In this document: piece by piece, positions 23,300 through 36,089 of the stretch
How positions within the stretch are numbered: the stretch's first letter is position 1
Layout: each line of letters starts with the position of its first letter
NCBI GenBank assembly: GCA_033439265.1
Contig: JAVTVX010000019.1
Span: 1,185,501 to 1,249,500, forward strand
Direction of reading: 5' to 3'
DNA from: Dillenia suffruticosa
Lineage: Eukaryota > Streptophyta > Magnoliopsida > Dilleniales > Dilleniaceae
DNA length: 64,000 bases
Notes under the pieces: model-generated
Told to the model about the DNA's origin: nothing
The model's database searches: none
The model's input: only the letters and a program-made list of their open reading frames with translations
Made by a program: the position numbers and the translations under genes

Positions 23300-23747
23300 C
23301 ACACGCCCGAATTTGAACAAGATCTCCCACTCCTCGGATATATCAATATCTCTCTCTTGCTTGCTCTTTCTCTCTCTTCCGTGGCGCTAGGGTTTGTACA
23401 CTTTATACAGAGTCTGTCACTCTCACTCTCACTCTCTGAGATGGCGATGGTCTTGGCCTCCTATAGTATCCAACGCCCTAACAAGGCCATCAGAGGTATA
23501 GAAGTTCTTTCATTTTAATCATTTTGATAATTCAATCGATCTCGCTTTTTAATCATTTTCAAAGGGTCTGTACACTTTATACAAAGTCAGACACACTCAC
23601 TCTCTCTTTCTCTCTCTCTCTGAGATGGCGATGGTCTTGGCCTCCAATAGTATCCAAGGCACTAACAAGGCCATTAGAGGTGTAGAAGTTCTTCCATTTT
23701 AATCATTTTGATAACTCAACTGATCTGGCTTTTTAATCATTTTCAAA
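23300..23747 (+). repeat. EBS-derived promoter/first-exon segment, tandemly duplicated
   Basis: Two units, about 23390-23563 and 23564-23747, share a leader (GG-GT-TGTACACTTTATACA), a CT-rich tract, ATGGCGATGGTCTTGGCCTC and the segment through ACTAACAAGGCCAT-AGAGGT, then TTTTAATCATTTTGATAA. The ATGs are at 23441 and 23625. The same region of EBS (38471-38700) has GCCCG-ATT--AACAA-ATCTCCC, a CT tract, ATGGCGA and GGGACTAACAAGGTCGTCAGAGGTAT. Order, spacing and the splice-donor phase agree, so this block is a copy of the EBS 5' end. Confidence 0.75.
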
Positions 23748-25172
23748 ATAAAGTGTCCCACATAGCATACATGGACTTTCTATTTGTTCACAGCTCTATG
23801 TCACCATGTCTATCATCTTCTCTATCAGTCTCCGTGTGTTTGTGTATGTGTATGTGTGTGCAGACCTTTATTCTTTCTCTTTCTCTCTCTTATGTTTGCA
23901 GCTATGGACTTGTCTGATGATAAACAAGACAAAAGGAGGAGAAGAACAGGAAGTGAAGAACATGAAGATCATCAAAAGACTGCCTTAGATATTCTTCCTC
24001 ATGAATTAGCTCTGGAAATAATCTCGCGGTTGCCTATAAAAACTTTAATGCAATTCAGGTCGGTCTGTAGACCTTGGAGAGGTATGGCAAAAGACCCTAA
24101 TCTAGCAAAAATTCACTTCTTCCGCACTGCAAACAAAATTCCTGGTCTCATAGTATATGCTGATATTCCTCTTCAGAGTCAGATTAGTTTCATTGATATT
24201 TCTTCACATGATGAAGAAGTCGAATTGGCTCATCAAATTCATGTTCCTTTTGGGGAAGTGATGCCCGAATTTGACATCATCGGGTCGTGTAATGGCATGT
24301 TGTGCTTGCGCAGTTCATTGTTTCATGACCCTATTTTTGTCTACAATCCTTTTACTCAAGCCTGCCTAGAGCTTCCTAAATCTGTGTTATCATCAAATGG
24401 AAAAAAGCTTCCTAAATATGTGGAATATGGTATTCAAGAAGTGGTTTTTGGATTTGGGTATCATCCAAAGGTTTGTGAGTACAAGGTAGTCAAAATAGCG
24501 TACTACAGAAATAGTCGGGATGAAAAGCTTCTCGCTCAAAATTCACATGTTCAAGTCTTCACACTAGGGAGCAATTTATGGAGGAGTATAGGGAAGATAC
24601 CCTATTTGCTTGATGGGCATCGTCCCTCAGAGGCTCTGGTGAACGGAAGACTTCACTGGGTGACTAGAAGGCAATATTTGTATCAAATAGTTTCATTTGA
24701 CCTTGCAGATGAGCAATTTAGAAAGCTTCAAGGGCCTGTTGGCATCATGTGGAATTGTTTAGGGTTTTCTCTTGCAGTTGTAGATGGTTATCTCACTGCA
24801 ACCATTGAACTTGAGGGCTACATAATGGAGATTTGGATGCTGAAGGACTATGATGTTCAAAAGTCTTGGACCAAATGTTACCAGTTTAGACCTAAACTGC
24901 CACAGGGTTTGTTTAAAAACAATCCTGAAGGGTCTTTGCCTTTGTATGGTAAGATTATCAGATTGTTGTGTAGGTTGAAGACGGGTGAAATTTTGCTGGA
25001 GTGCATGGGGAGAGCACTACTTTCCTGTGATCCAATGTTTGGCAAGTGCACAGTTCTTACATATGACAAGATGCCCAAATCATTTCAGGCTGTTGTTCAT
25101 GTTTGCTGCCTCAATTGGATTGACACTCCAATTGATAATGCAAGTTTGGAGATCAAGGAACTATCAATATAA
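23625..25172 (+). CDS. F-box protein (F-box plus F-box-associated domain), chimeric 5' exon possible
   Basis: The main exon is 23902-25172; from ATG 23904 it encodes 422 residues. The F-box spans about residues 28-70 (LDILPHELALEIISRLPIKT, FRSVCRPWRGMAKDP), after a basic KRRRR patch. The rest is an F-box-associated domain of the At3g07870 type (GSCNGMLCLR, IFVYNPFTQACLELP, VVFGFGYHP, ALVNGRLHW). Such proteins bind SKP1 in SCF ubiquitin ligases and recruit substrates; the substrate is unknown. The exon begins after a TATGTTTGCAG acceptor. Splicing from the EBS-derived exon 23625-23679 (AGAG before GTGTAG) is in phase and would add MAMVLASNSIQGTNKAIRA. The unit-1 exon (23441-23495) could serve likewise. 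Whether translation starts at 23625 or 23904 is open. No disabling change. Confidence 0.88.
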
Positions 25173-25174
25173 TC

Positions 25175-26115
25175 TTGTGGTGTTTTTAGCATCCTTTGAA
25201 TAAATTGGATCGTTGTTTTAAGTGAACAATTTAAATTACAATGTCATAAGTCTTATGTTCCTTTTTCGTTGTTGTAAGAGCCATGAACTGGCTTGGCAGG
25301 CCTTTTAGCCTTTACTCCTCAAGTTTGTAATAATTGTGATAAATATTATGAAAATTGTTTTGAATCTATGTTTCACCCTTTTTGTTATAAATTCTAGTGT
25401 TTTTATTTTATAATATCTAATGATGTTAATGATTTGAGTTTTTCTCTTGATCGTTTTACAAGTTTGTGTGAGTGATGTTTACACTTAGTTGGATATTGTG
25501 TTTCTAATGTTTTCTAACTTTAAACGTGGGGTTATATTTGTTATAACAAAAGATTTCGATTCAAATATTTATCTAATAAATTAAACTTTGAGCTTCGAGT
25601 TACATCACTTGGTTCTTGTAAGGAAAAAAAAAATTGGTCGATTTTGGTTCTTTGACTATTAATTCCTTAAATGAATAAAGACTTAATTTATATTTATTAG
25701 ACCAAAAGTTTCAAGCGCAAATATTCCTATGATAAAATTAACATCCAAGATTCGAGATTTATTCCTCAGGTTTTATTGTCTAACCTAAGGTTTATTCATT
25801 TGATGAATTAAACACATTGGTCCGAAGTTTTATTCATATCTGTTGTTAAGAAAAAATGGTTGATTTTAGTTCTTTAAATGAATTTAGTGGTGTTGATGTC
25901 TTGATTGTTGTCAATCTGTAATTGTGTTCTAATTGTAGATTATGTGTTTAGGTTTTTATTGTCATTATTTGGGCAGTTGCGGGGTGTATTGAAGTGAATT
26001 GGATTAATTAGTTTTTTTGTTCTTTTTTGATTTTTTGTATTGTTTCCGAGGCATTGGGTCGACTGATTTGTGTTTATCATTTTGCTGTAGTTGTGAAGAT
26101 TTTCAATGAAATTTT
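25175..26115. other. F-box 3'UTR and AT-rich intergenic DNA
   Basis: The first 100-200 bp are probably 3'UTR. Further on only AT-rich sequence with no gene; several motifs (ATTCATTTGATGAATTAAAC and similar) recur loosely. Confidence 0.5.
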
Positions 26116-26120
26116 TCTAG

Positions 26121-26310
26121 GGTTCTTGGGGAAAGCTTTGGTTTCCTATGATCCAAATCATTTAGACTGTTGTTCATGTTGTTATTCACTATTGGATTGA
26201 CACTCCCATTGTTAATGCAAGTTTGGAGATGGAACTATCTATGCAATCTTGTGAAACTTTTTGCATCATTTGAATCAATTGGACAAGGGCTTTTATCATT
26301 TTTGTTATTT
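26121..26310 (+). pseudogene. Truncated duplicate of the F-box gene 3' end
   Basis: Aligns with 25010-25220 of the F-box gene: TTTCCT-TGATCCAA, CAAATCATTT, CTGTTGTTCATG, TTGGATTGACACTCC, AATGCAAGTTTGGAGAT and AATCTTGTG. It lacks about 35 bp present in the parent between GATCCAA and CCAAATCATT, with CCAA at both ends, as expected for deletion between short direct repeats. Only the last part of the coding region and the start of the 3'UTR are present. Confidence 0.8.
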
Positions 26311-26370
26311 GACTTAAAATACAATAACAATAAATTGAATCTTAATTCTAATATTTAGAATCGGTCATTT

Positions 26371-26480
26371 AAGAGACAAATTTGAAAAAAATAAAGAAAA
26401 TAAAAATAAAATAAAAATAAAAATAAAATAAAAAGAAAAAAAAAAGAAGTAAGTAAATAAATCAATAGATAAATATGTAA
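26371..26480. repeat. A-rich low-complexity tract
   Basis: (AAAAT)n-like sequence. It is on the plus strand, so it cannot be the poly-A tail of the minus-strand LINE next to it. Confidence 0.6.
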
Positions 26481-26639
26481 AATATATTGATTTAATTTGT
26501 GTAGATTTTTCTACGTCATCCATTCCTATCCAATACTATTTTCTCTTCTAAACCCTTAATTTCTATGTCTTTACGAATAATTTGCATCTAAATTTTTAGT
26601 AGTTTATCTTTACGTTTTACAATATTTCTTCTATTTAAG

Positions 26640-27415
26640 TTCTCGATTTTCCTAATCAGGGCATTTTTTATTTCTTTGCACATGCTTAAACCACATCAAA
26701 CGATACTTTCGCATCTTATCCACAATTGAACTAACTTTCAACTTGTTACAAATCTCTTCGTTTCTAATTGCATTGCTTTTAGTTTTTTTACACATTTATC
26801 TAAACATTCTCATTTCTATTATATTCATCTTTTGTTCTTGCTATTGTTTAATATCTCTATACTCAGTACCATATAATAGTGTAGGCTTAACCACAGTTCT
26901 ATAAAACTTTCCCTTCAAATACAATGATATCGTGTGATTATAAAGAATTCCAGATGTCTTTCTCCATTTCATCAAATGCGTTTGAATCCTATGGTTTACA
27001 TCTCCATCTATATTGTCATCGTTTTGAATGATAAAATCTAAATATCTAAATCGTTCACTTTGGGCACATCTTGCTGATATAACATAATCGTTTTTTATCA
27101 TCTCGATAACTTTCGCTAAATTTATATCTCATATATTTGGTTTTCGATATATTTAATCTAAACTTTCTAAATTCCAGTGTAAGTCTCCATAACTCTAGTT
27201 TAATACCAACACTCTCATTAGTTTTATCAACTAATATTATATCATCTGCAAAAAGTATATATCATGGTATTTTATTTTGGATATTTTTTATTATTTCGTT
27301 TATTACTATTGCAAAGATGAAGTGACTTAATATCAAAATTTGGTGGAACCCAATGTTAATAGGGAAACTATCGCTCAAACTCCACAAGTTCTCAAGGATA
27401 TCTCTAATTAGATTA
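26640..27415 (-). mobile_element. LINE (L1-type) reverse transcriptase remnant
   Basis: Minus-strand frames give, in order, SFPINIGFHQ...FIFAIVINEIIKNIQ, LFADDIILVDKTNES (the catalytic Y/F-A-D-D box), RLTLEFRKFRLNISKTKY, RFRYLDFIIQNDDNIDGDVN, HRIQ-HLMKWRK, LKGKFYRTVVKPTLLYGTE and beyond. This is the palm-to-C-terminal order of plant L1 LINE reverse transcriptases. Stops and frameshifts (for example around 27110-27260) break the frame. The 5' end, endonuclease and 3' tail are not identifiable, so it is a fragment. Not functional. Confidence 0.85.
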
Positions 27416-27944
27416 TCGAACTTAAAATAATGTTGGAAAATAAATTTGTGTTTTTCAACTGAAGAATGTGAGAAGGCAGGCTGGTCTTTTGGGGTTGGCC
27501 AAGGACAACTCATCTCTCTGTGTACTTGTAAAGAGGTGTAATAACTTGACTATACAAGTCTCCCATGTAGTCTATGAATTATGTACTTCAAATGCAAGGA
27601 AGCAATTTTCTGCAGTAAAATTATTCTTTCAATTTATATGATACTTCTCATTTCAAAACCCCATCAATATTTATGGTCTTTCAAATTATTTATGGTGCAA
27701 TTTTACCAATGTTGCGTCACTTTATTTCATTTTTGGATGATCATAGATTGAAACAAGTTGATAGTGTCAGATACTGAACAAGTAAAAATCCTTAAAATGG
27801 TAGCAACTGGTTGGAGTTGGAGGTTTTGAGTAGAGACAAAGTTGACGTTATGAATTTAGGGAATACAATGAATAAGAAATTCATATGCATCACGTCACAT
27901 ATGAAAATACACTCTTCCGACATGTAGCTCTTAAACTCTTCCCA

Positions 27945-28640
27945 TAAGCTAGTTGTTGTCTTTGTCAACATCTGCACTGACATGACTAGATTCTGGCGAT
28001 GAACACACCGCAACAAGCTTTAGCACCAAAACATCAACACCTTAAGCTAATCCGATTAAACACCTCAACATTGAAATGATGTCAGATTGGAACAAAAGAA
28101 AATGGCACACTACAGGCACCAAACACAACCTTCAAGAGAAAAGTCAGGACACCATTGAAGCTCACAAAAAAAAAAAAAAAAAATGCTAGGGCCAAGGCCG
28201 CTGTTAGACCACCTTCAACCCACCCATTACCCCATTTCCCATCCTGGCCTTCTGTTCTTCCACCAAAATTTTCCACACCAGCTGCGATCACCACAATCAA
28301 AGACCTTTACATGGCCCAATGGTTTAAGCTAGGTGTCGGAAGAGTAGCAAGGGGAGAGGAGAGAAGAAGGTGATGGCAATGGAAAGTGTTCTCTCGATGC
28401 ATGTTAGCAAACATGTGCCAAAAAGAAAACTATATCCCCTCGTCATTTAGAAATGAACATAATTGGAAGTTGTTTCTTCAAATTGGTACGAGTGTCTCTC
28501 TTGAATAAGATTTAAGGTTGGATTCTTGAACATTAGTATAGGAAAATTTTGGCCCAATGCATATGTTATTTATCTTTTACCAAGATAGAAAGTTTAACCC
28601 GCGCATATAGAATAGCTTCAAAAGCTGCATGTACGCTACC
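27945..28640. repeat. Dispersed repeat, copy B
   Basis: Partner of copy A (21806-22448), same orientation. Both copies carry, on the minus strand, a short frame with the spaced motif R-C-V-x-R-x-x-L-V-x-x-x-Q-M-L-x-K, so the repeat may derive from a gene or element ORF, which I do not recognise. An 18-bp poly-A lies at 28166-28183. Confidence 0.65.
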
Positions 28641-29150
28641 TAAAAAGAAAAAAAAACCATTCCGATGCAAGATGGCAATGTGAAATGGAGAAAATTACAT
28701 CGCAAAATATTTTTTCAATGCCATTGCTGATAAAAAAGTGTCACAAATTAGGTCATTGCAACTTTTAATGCCATCACAAAATATTTGTATGTAAGCAAAT
28801 TGCAATTACGATGCCAACTAGTGTTGCTATTTTTTTTCGATCGCATATCCCAATACAAATTGCATTGGAGTGTTTTGTGATGTTAGACGAGTTATCGCAA
28901 AGTTTGTCACATGTTCTACGATGATCTTAGTGATGGAATGCTTGCATTGCAGATTTAGCGATGGAAGTTTGCAACGACGATTGCATCACGAGAACAAAAG
29001 ACGATGTTGTTGCAAGTGACATCTCTATATTCCCGATGCGTTGTGTATGGAAAATTACGTCCAACCAACGTGGTATGCATGGAAAATTATGTCTCAAATA
29101 TAAATGTTTTTTGTAATTATTAATTTCCTGCTCTTGCAAAAGGTGTTGAA
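28640..29150. other. Region rich in TGC-A-T-GC and GATGG-type short motifs; possible DNA-transposon relic
   Basis: Repeated short words such as GCAATG, GCGATGG, ATTGCAT and ATCGCA in both orientations recall subterminal parts of plant DNA transposons. No terminal inverted repeats or transposase are seen. Weak assignment. Confidence 0.25.
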
Positions 29151-32100
29151 ATATATAAACTTAGTTATATAAATTTTGTAGAAAATATTAAATTTTTTAA
29201 AATTATTTTGGTTCATTGATTATGAAAATTTTAAAATCTTTCACATTTTAAATCCGTATCAAAAACCATATTGAAATACTAGAATACATTTCAATTTATG
29301 AAAATATATCCAATATAGTAAATCGCGATCAAATATATAATAAAATTACAAATATAATGAGAAAAAAAATTATCTAAATCAATACAATATTCGAAAGATC
29401 TATCACAAGGGGTGAATGATTAATAGAGGAAGAGATGTATCCAAATATAAATTCATATCAAAAGAGGAAATGATCAATAAAGGGAGCTATAGTTGCATTG
29501 AAAAGAGACCTATAGTCGCATTAAAGAGTTCAAACTTTTGAGATTTTCGTGGAGTTTGGTCTTGAATCTACCTTATATTAGGCATTCATGTCCCAAGCAG
29601 AGAGAGAATCGAAAGCGACAAAACAAAAAAATTACTAAAATTTACCATAATTTTTTTTTAAAACATCGTCGGGGTTATATTAAATAACATAAAATAGTAT
29701 ATATTGTTCTAAATATTTAAATTCATAGGACAAGCCGATATTGAATATCACTAACTTTTTTTTTTAGGTAAAAACTGATTATTACTAACTACAACAAAAT
29801 TTTTCATGGATCATAGCTAGATGCAAATGGAAAAATATTCTCCAATATGCCGCAAACAAACATTCTTGACGACAAAATCATCTAACCATAACCTTTGTCC
29901 AAATTTTTTTTTCTTTCAAAAGAACTTAATAAGAATAATAATTTTAAATACATAAATATTAAAAATAATCATACTCTTTCGACTAAAGAAGGGGTAGGAT
30001 TACCTTTAAAGGGTGGGGTATCGTAATTAATTTTATCAAAATAAATAATTTAGCATATTTCAAAATATAATCAAATTTTAAACATACAACAATATTAGTT
30101 AAAGATAAAGTCATAAAGACATACAAATAATATTTATTTTTTAAAACTTATTATTTAATTACAAAAGTCTTCAAAGGGTTGGATGCTTTATTTATCTCAA
30201 GACACATATCAAATATCATTTTTAAAGATGAGTCGCAAACATTATCTCAAAAAGCCAAATAACAAACATCGTCTCGAGTCAAATGTGACCCAAGCAAAGA
30301 GTGATCGTAAAATATCGTATATCTGAAAATTAAATTTCACATTTTCACTTGTTTTCACTTTTATTTAAATATCAAATTTGTATTGCTTCTTTTAAAAATT
30401 ATTTTCTTATATTTTTCAAAATAACATCGAAGAATTTTCAACTCGTCTTCTAAAGATCTTGTCGGATAATTTATGACATACCACAAAATATTCAAAATTA
30501 TTTTTCAGTTGATTTTGTAGAATATTCATACACCGTTTCTAAAATATTTTCAAAGCATTTAAACTAATAAGATATTTGTAACTATTCTTCAAATATATCT
30601 AAATTACTTTTCCAAAGTTTAACTTGACAAATTTCAAATAGATATAATTTGTGTAAAACATACTCAAAATCATTCTTGTCATTTTTCAAAAATTTCAAAA
30701 ATATTTAAGAAATTTCCAATCATTTGTAAAATAATTCCTAGTTATCCTTTACTTGAAATATAAATCCCTAAATTGATTTCCAAGTAAAAATTTGTAAAAC
30801 ATATTTTCTAAAACATTTTCTAAAAATAGTCTCAAACATTTTATCAATAAAACCTTTTAAAAAATCACATATTGTCCTCAGAAACTTTTAAGAATCTGCA
30901 CTTATGTCCTTGACCCAAGATTTTCTCAAATCAGAGGGCAAATGGAGGTTTTAATCGTACAAAAACCTTGATTGGTGTTTGAATATATTGCAGAAATTAT
31001 CCGAAAGTGGTTTTGAAGCTTCGACAATCATCGGACACTGATTCGGACACGAAGAAGATGATGTGCAGGTGAAAGTTCTGGGTTTTGAATGTGAAAACAA
31101 GGTCTCTGAGTATATAATTTATCATAAACAAGGGGATTGGAGCCTTACCCAAAAGAGTTGATGAAGAAGGATAAAGAATTTCTTGAAATTTCTTCTCTTT
31201 GCCTTCACAGTGATGAAACAGACGGTTGGTGTGAGGTACAGAGCGTCTCTGGTGTGGCTAGATTGTATCTTTCACGCTGAAACCTGATTTTGCTGAAGAG
31301 GACTGAATATAGAGATTGAGATAGAGAGAGAAACAGAGAGGGTTCGACAGAGCGATATTGAGAGAGAAACAGAGAGAGATTGTGGAGAGAGAAAGGGAGA
31401 CAGATCGAGAGAGATACAGTGAACAGATTGTTCTCTGGCTTGGTCCGATTCGAAGAAGGGGAGGGTTGGTTCTTTTATAGCTATCATCAACGGTCAGAAG
31501 CATTCAAATATGGAGGATAGGATTTGGGCTCGAGTGTCCAGAGAGAAAATGGTTTGCATGTGGCTTGCATGCTCAGATACATGCTCTTCCACAGGCTTTT
31601 GCGACTGACTTCGGTCATGGACTTGTCCTACGGCCTTGGTTAAATTCCTGCATGGGCTTACTTGTGCAGGACCATTAGCCTTACGCAGAAGGGTTTTGCC
31701 ACAACCTATGACTTCTCTGCTTAAATTGATTGGGCTGGAGTTTTGGAGGGTCCAGAAGCATTCAAATATGGAAGACTTTGAAAGTGGTCTTACAATTTAT
31801 TGTTTTTTAAGGAACAACAGCAACCTGGCCTGCCCGTAAGTGTAAAACTGGTCCAAGTCATATTCTAATAATAATGATGATGATGACTAACATTAAGAAA
31901 TTGCTTATACCTAAAAGTTTGGGCATGTCTTTCCAGTTGGCATTTGGAGGACCAAGTCATATTCTAACAAAGAGGGCAATCAAAGTAAGGTCTACAAATG
32001 ACAATAAATATTTATTCGGGTAAGCACAATGTACAAATTCTTGATGGGTAATTTTTTTTTTTTTTTTTTTGCTACCACCATGTGTATTTGAAATTAAAAT

Positions 32101-35100
32101 TCAACTAATCTGATTTGAATATTTACGAAAACTCTATTTAAAGAACGACTTTTTCAGTATAGTTTTTTCTATTTTCAAGATTTGAATTCGATATTTGATT
32201 AAAAATTTTAATATTTTATCCTAATATACCGACTGTCTGTTGATTGATGGTGTAAATCCAAAACCTTTCATAGTGCAATTACTAATAATTGAACTTTTTT
32301 AACTACCATAATATCTTTTTCGTAAAAAATTTGGTAATTTCGAGAACTAACAAAAAGTTATATGGTTATAATTCGTTCCAGATTTGTCACTTTATCAACT
32401 ACTCCTGTTTAACAACCATGAGAGGCTGTTTTTTCCACGGAGAGAGAGAGGGGGAGAGAGAGAGAGAGGGGTTAGTTTTAAAATTATTCTATGTCGCGTA
32501 CATTGTGAGCAGAGTTCCTTTTCATGATGCAATTTCACGGCAAGTGATGCTCTTGAGACTATTTCTAAACAGAAGCTTAAAAACCCCGTGGAATCTCCGA
32601 TCTCCATTGTGAGACATGATGATGAAATATATATATATATATATATATAAATATATTTGATCGATCGGTATTTGTAATCATATCCTAATTAATCTATTGA
32701 GCTATTGTTGGATTCTTTTTAAAATGAGTTTTTTTGTTATAATTTTTTTTTAATATTTGAATTTGAGTTTTGATTAAAAAAATTATCGTTTTTTTTACTA
32801 TTTCAACAGTTTATCGGTGATAACCCATGTAATGTGTATTATGATATGTCTCTGCTGCGAACCTTCTAAATTAGTGTCGATAGCTGGGGGTTAACACCCT
32901 CCCAGTTAGCCCGATTATAACATCTCTAGGGTCAAGTGGTGCATTTTTTGGGGGGATTCTTGTTCTTCCTTTTTTCCTTTCGTTCTTCCCTTAATGTGCC
33001 ATAGTGATGTTGCTGTCAGCACCGGGGAGAGACAGACTGTTGAGGGCCTCTTTTCCTCAGAATGGTTAACTAGTTCTCTTACATCTATTCTTTCCTTTGG
33101 GTTTGTGTCTAGTTATTGTGCATTCATTGTTCTGGGCAGCGAAGTCAGACAGAGGAGGCAACTGACCCTAAAATTAAATTTGAAAATATATATATTATAG
33201 TAATTTTCAAAATACTGTTAAAAAATTTATAAATATCATAAAAATTTTTAAAAACATTATCAAAATTTTAATCATTTAAGATATAATTTTCACTTAAAAA
33301 TTATAAATTTTATACCTCCGCCATGCATATCCTACTTTCCCTTAATATAAATATCTGATTTTATCTCTATTTCTAGGTGTAAGACCCTCTCGAAGAACCA
33401 GAAAGATCTTAACCATTTTTTTTTAAATATCAAACCAACCTCAAGTCCAATGAATAGAAAGAGTAACTACAGAGAGAGTTATCACTAAAATGAGTTTGAC
33501 AATATTCGAATCGAATTAATCAGATTATAATTTCAGATATCGATTGATAATATATTAAAAAAAAAGTATCGGAGTTCTCAGATATTTTATGATATATTCT
33601 GATACTCATATATTTTTGCTTTTTTTTTACATGTGCACATGCTTTTATATATATATATAAGTATTGGAGTTCGATGGTGGAAGATGTGAATGTGTATTTT
33701 GAGCACATATGAAGCCTGTAATTTATAATGATCAAAGCTTTTGTTCAAAGCAATCCAAGGTCCCAACAGCCAACCTCTCACCGGAAGACAACTTTGTGAA
33801 ATTTAATGAAAAGTACATTTGGGAAATCGGGTTGACTTTTTAGACCTTGTTTGGTCCCACTTCACGTTGTTCTACCTTTGTCTTTGTCTCCTTGTCCCAT
33901 ACAACAGGATGACACAAATCTAGACTTGATGGCTTTTCTAGAGTCATTAATTCTGTTTTCGAAAATTGAATTTTTTTGAAAAAAAAAATTGTTTTAGAAA
34001 TAGATTCTAAGTCTGTCTCTCTGTCTCTGTCTCTCTCTCATGTCTCATGTTGTGGCCTATCTAAATCTGCACCTTTCTAGAGCCATGGCTATTCTGCGAA
34101 GCATTGGTGAAGAATCAAAGCCACTTTTAATTATTAGTCGCAATTACAATATAATATGATTTTTATGATAAGATACAATTTTAAAAAAGAGGGACTCTTT
34201 AATCACATTTTTAGATTTATAATTAGATTGATATTTAAACTAAATTACTATCAAAATCAGTGAAGAATACAACTCATATCAGTGACAAAAAAATAGTTTA
34301 ATAACTGAAATTCTAAAAAAAAAAAAACTAATGAATGAGGTAAAAAAAATAAGTGAAGTAAAACGACAATAGAACTAAAGAGATGACTATCCGTGGGGCC
34401 TAAAAAAGAGAAAAAAAATCTATATTAAAAAAAGTGAAGGATTCAAGAGAAAAAGAGGTTAAAAATAAAAAAGTAAGGATCTGAATAAAAAAAATAAAAA
34501 ATATGGTTTAAAAATAAAGAGATAATCATTCGTGTGGTATCAGAAATTGAATGAAGAAAAAAAAAGTGTGGTCTCACCTGGATGAAGGGCCGAAACGGAA
34601 AAAAAAAGATAAAAAAAGAAAGGATTTGAACAAAAATAAAAAAAAAATAAAGTATGGTTCCAAAAAGATAAAGGATCCAAGTGATTGAAAAAAACAAATC
34701 GAGTCAAAATAAAAAAGTGTAAGGACTCATATGAAAAAAAAAATTAAGATCACAAAAATATGAGACGACGAAGTAAAAACATTTTTAGTTTAGTTTTAAA
34801 CCCACGTATTTTGATTTTTAACTATTCCAATTTTTTTGTTTTTAAACCGGAAGTAAAATTGGAACAAAAAATATATTAAAAAATTAGACGAGGGCATAAA
34901 CTGACCGTCAGATACAGAGGAATCAAAACCCTCAAAATTTAGTGAATATATGTGATACTCTCGACTCATTTTTACAATTTCATAAGTATTGTATTGTTTT
35001 ATTTAAAGATTTACTTGTCCCAGCCGGAATGATAGACTGAAAAGTTGGAATACACCACAATTTATTGTATTTAATAATATTTTTATTATTATAACTTATC

Positions 35101-35349
35101 AATATTTAATTTTTAAAAAATTAATTAATCATTCAAACTATCGGTCCGAATTATTAATTCTTGAATCTTTAAAATAAAGATCTAGAACTGAACCTTATAA
35201 ATATGGTTTCAATTCTATTTCTAGAATTGTGAGCCGATTAATAATTTTTTGAACTGTTGATTGCAGTTCAGTCCAATCTGATTCTATGGTTTGATTTAAG
35301 CTATGACCATGTCTAGTTTTACGGTAGATGAGTTTTGACAGAATTAAAC

Positions 35350-35392
<43 letters not shown>

Positions 35393-36080
35393 AACAGTAA
35401 TAAGAGTCAAAAAAGCATCGAATGATAAAAGAATGGATAAAAATTATTTAAAATATTGCATGAAACGATGTAAAATGTCACGATCGAATGTATATATCTT
35501 GGAAATTAAAGTTATTTTTATAACATAAAAGTAGTTTTATAATATACAATAAAAAGTTATTTTTATTTAATTAGTACACTTTGATAAAAAGGTCGGCATG
35601 AGTCGATGTTGTTATTTTGGTACTTCATTGTCGGGCTAGAACCGCAAATTACAAAAAATGGGAAATGAGAGAACTCTCTTCCTTGTGCAGGTTGTATCAA
35701 CAACTCTTCTTTTTCTTCATCTTCTTTTTAATTAAGAAGATAAGTGTATTATTTGGGTTGTTTTAATTTTATTATTGATTAGTTTCGGTCTCAGTTTTAG
35801 TTGGCATGAAGAAAAATTCATCCTGTTGTTCTATGATTTCTTGTAGTAATTTGTATTTCTGAGACGATGGAAAAGTCGAGATTTATAGGGTATTTTAGGT
35901 TATAGCAATTGTTATAATTTTTGTTAAAAATTAAGAAAATTATATTTTTGTATTATGTGTGCGTCACCACTTTTTTTTAATTATAATCAATATGTTTAAA
36001 AAAATTAAAAAAAAAAGGGAAGGGTCCAAATGTGGATCGAGGTCCTAAAATAAAGAAAAAAAAATGTATTTAAAAAAAGA
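29150..36080. other. Long gene-poor AT-rich region with microsatellites
   Basis: I find no supportable gene. Contents include GA-rich tracts at about 31310-31410 (minus-strand TCTC), (GA)n at 32440-32470, (TA)n at 32628-32649, (AT)n at 33644-33659, CT-rich sequence near 34020 and (TA)19 at 35352-35388. A phrase GTC-AGAAGCATTCAAATATGGA occurs at about 31494 and 31753. An open frame at 32994-33200 is not recognisable. Confidence 0.5.
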
Positions 36081-36089
36081 TGAGGAATG

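Noticed and set aside
23784..23903. 40-residue N-terminal extension of the F-box frame (Cys-Val rich)
   Set aside because: It reads through a GT repeat and the pyrimidine tract and acceptor of an intron.
26371..26480. A-rich tract as a LINE poly-A tail
   Set aside because: It is A-rich on the plus strand while the LINE runs on the minus strand, so polarity is wrong.
32994..33200. 68-residue frame beginning MCHSDVAVSTGE
   Set aside because: CHSD looks superficially like an alcohol dehydrogenase motif, but nothing else in the frame supports it and it ends in AT-rich sequence.
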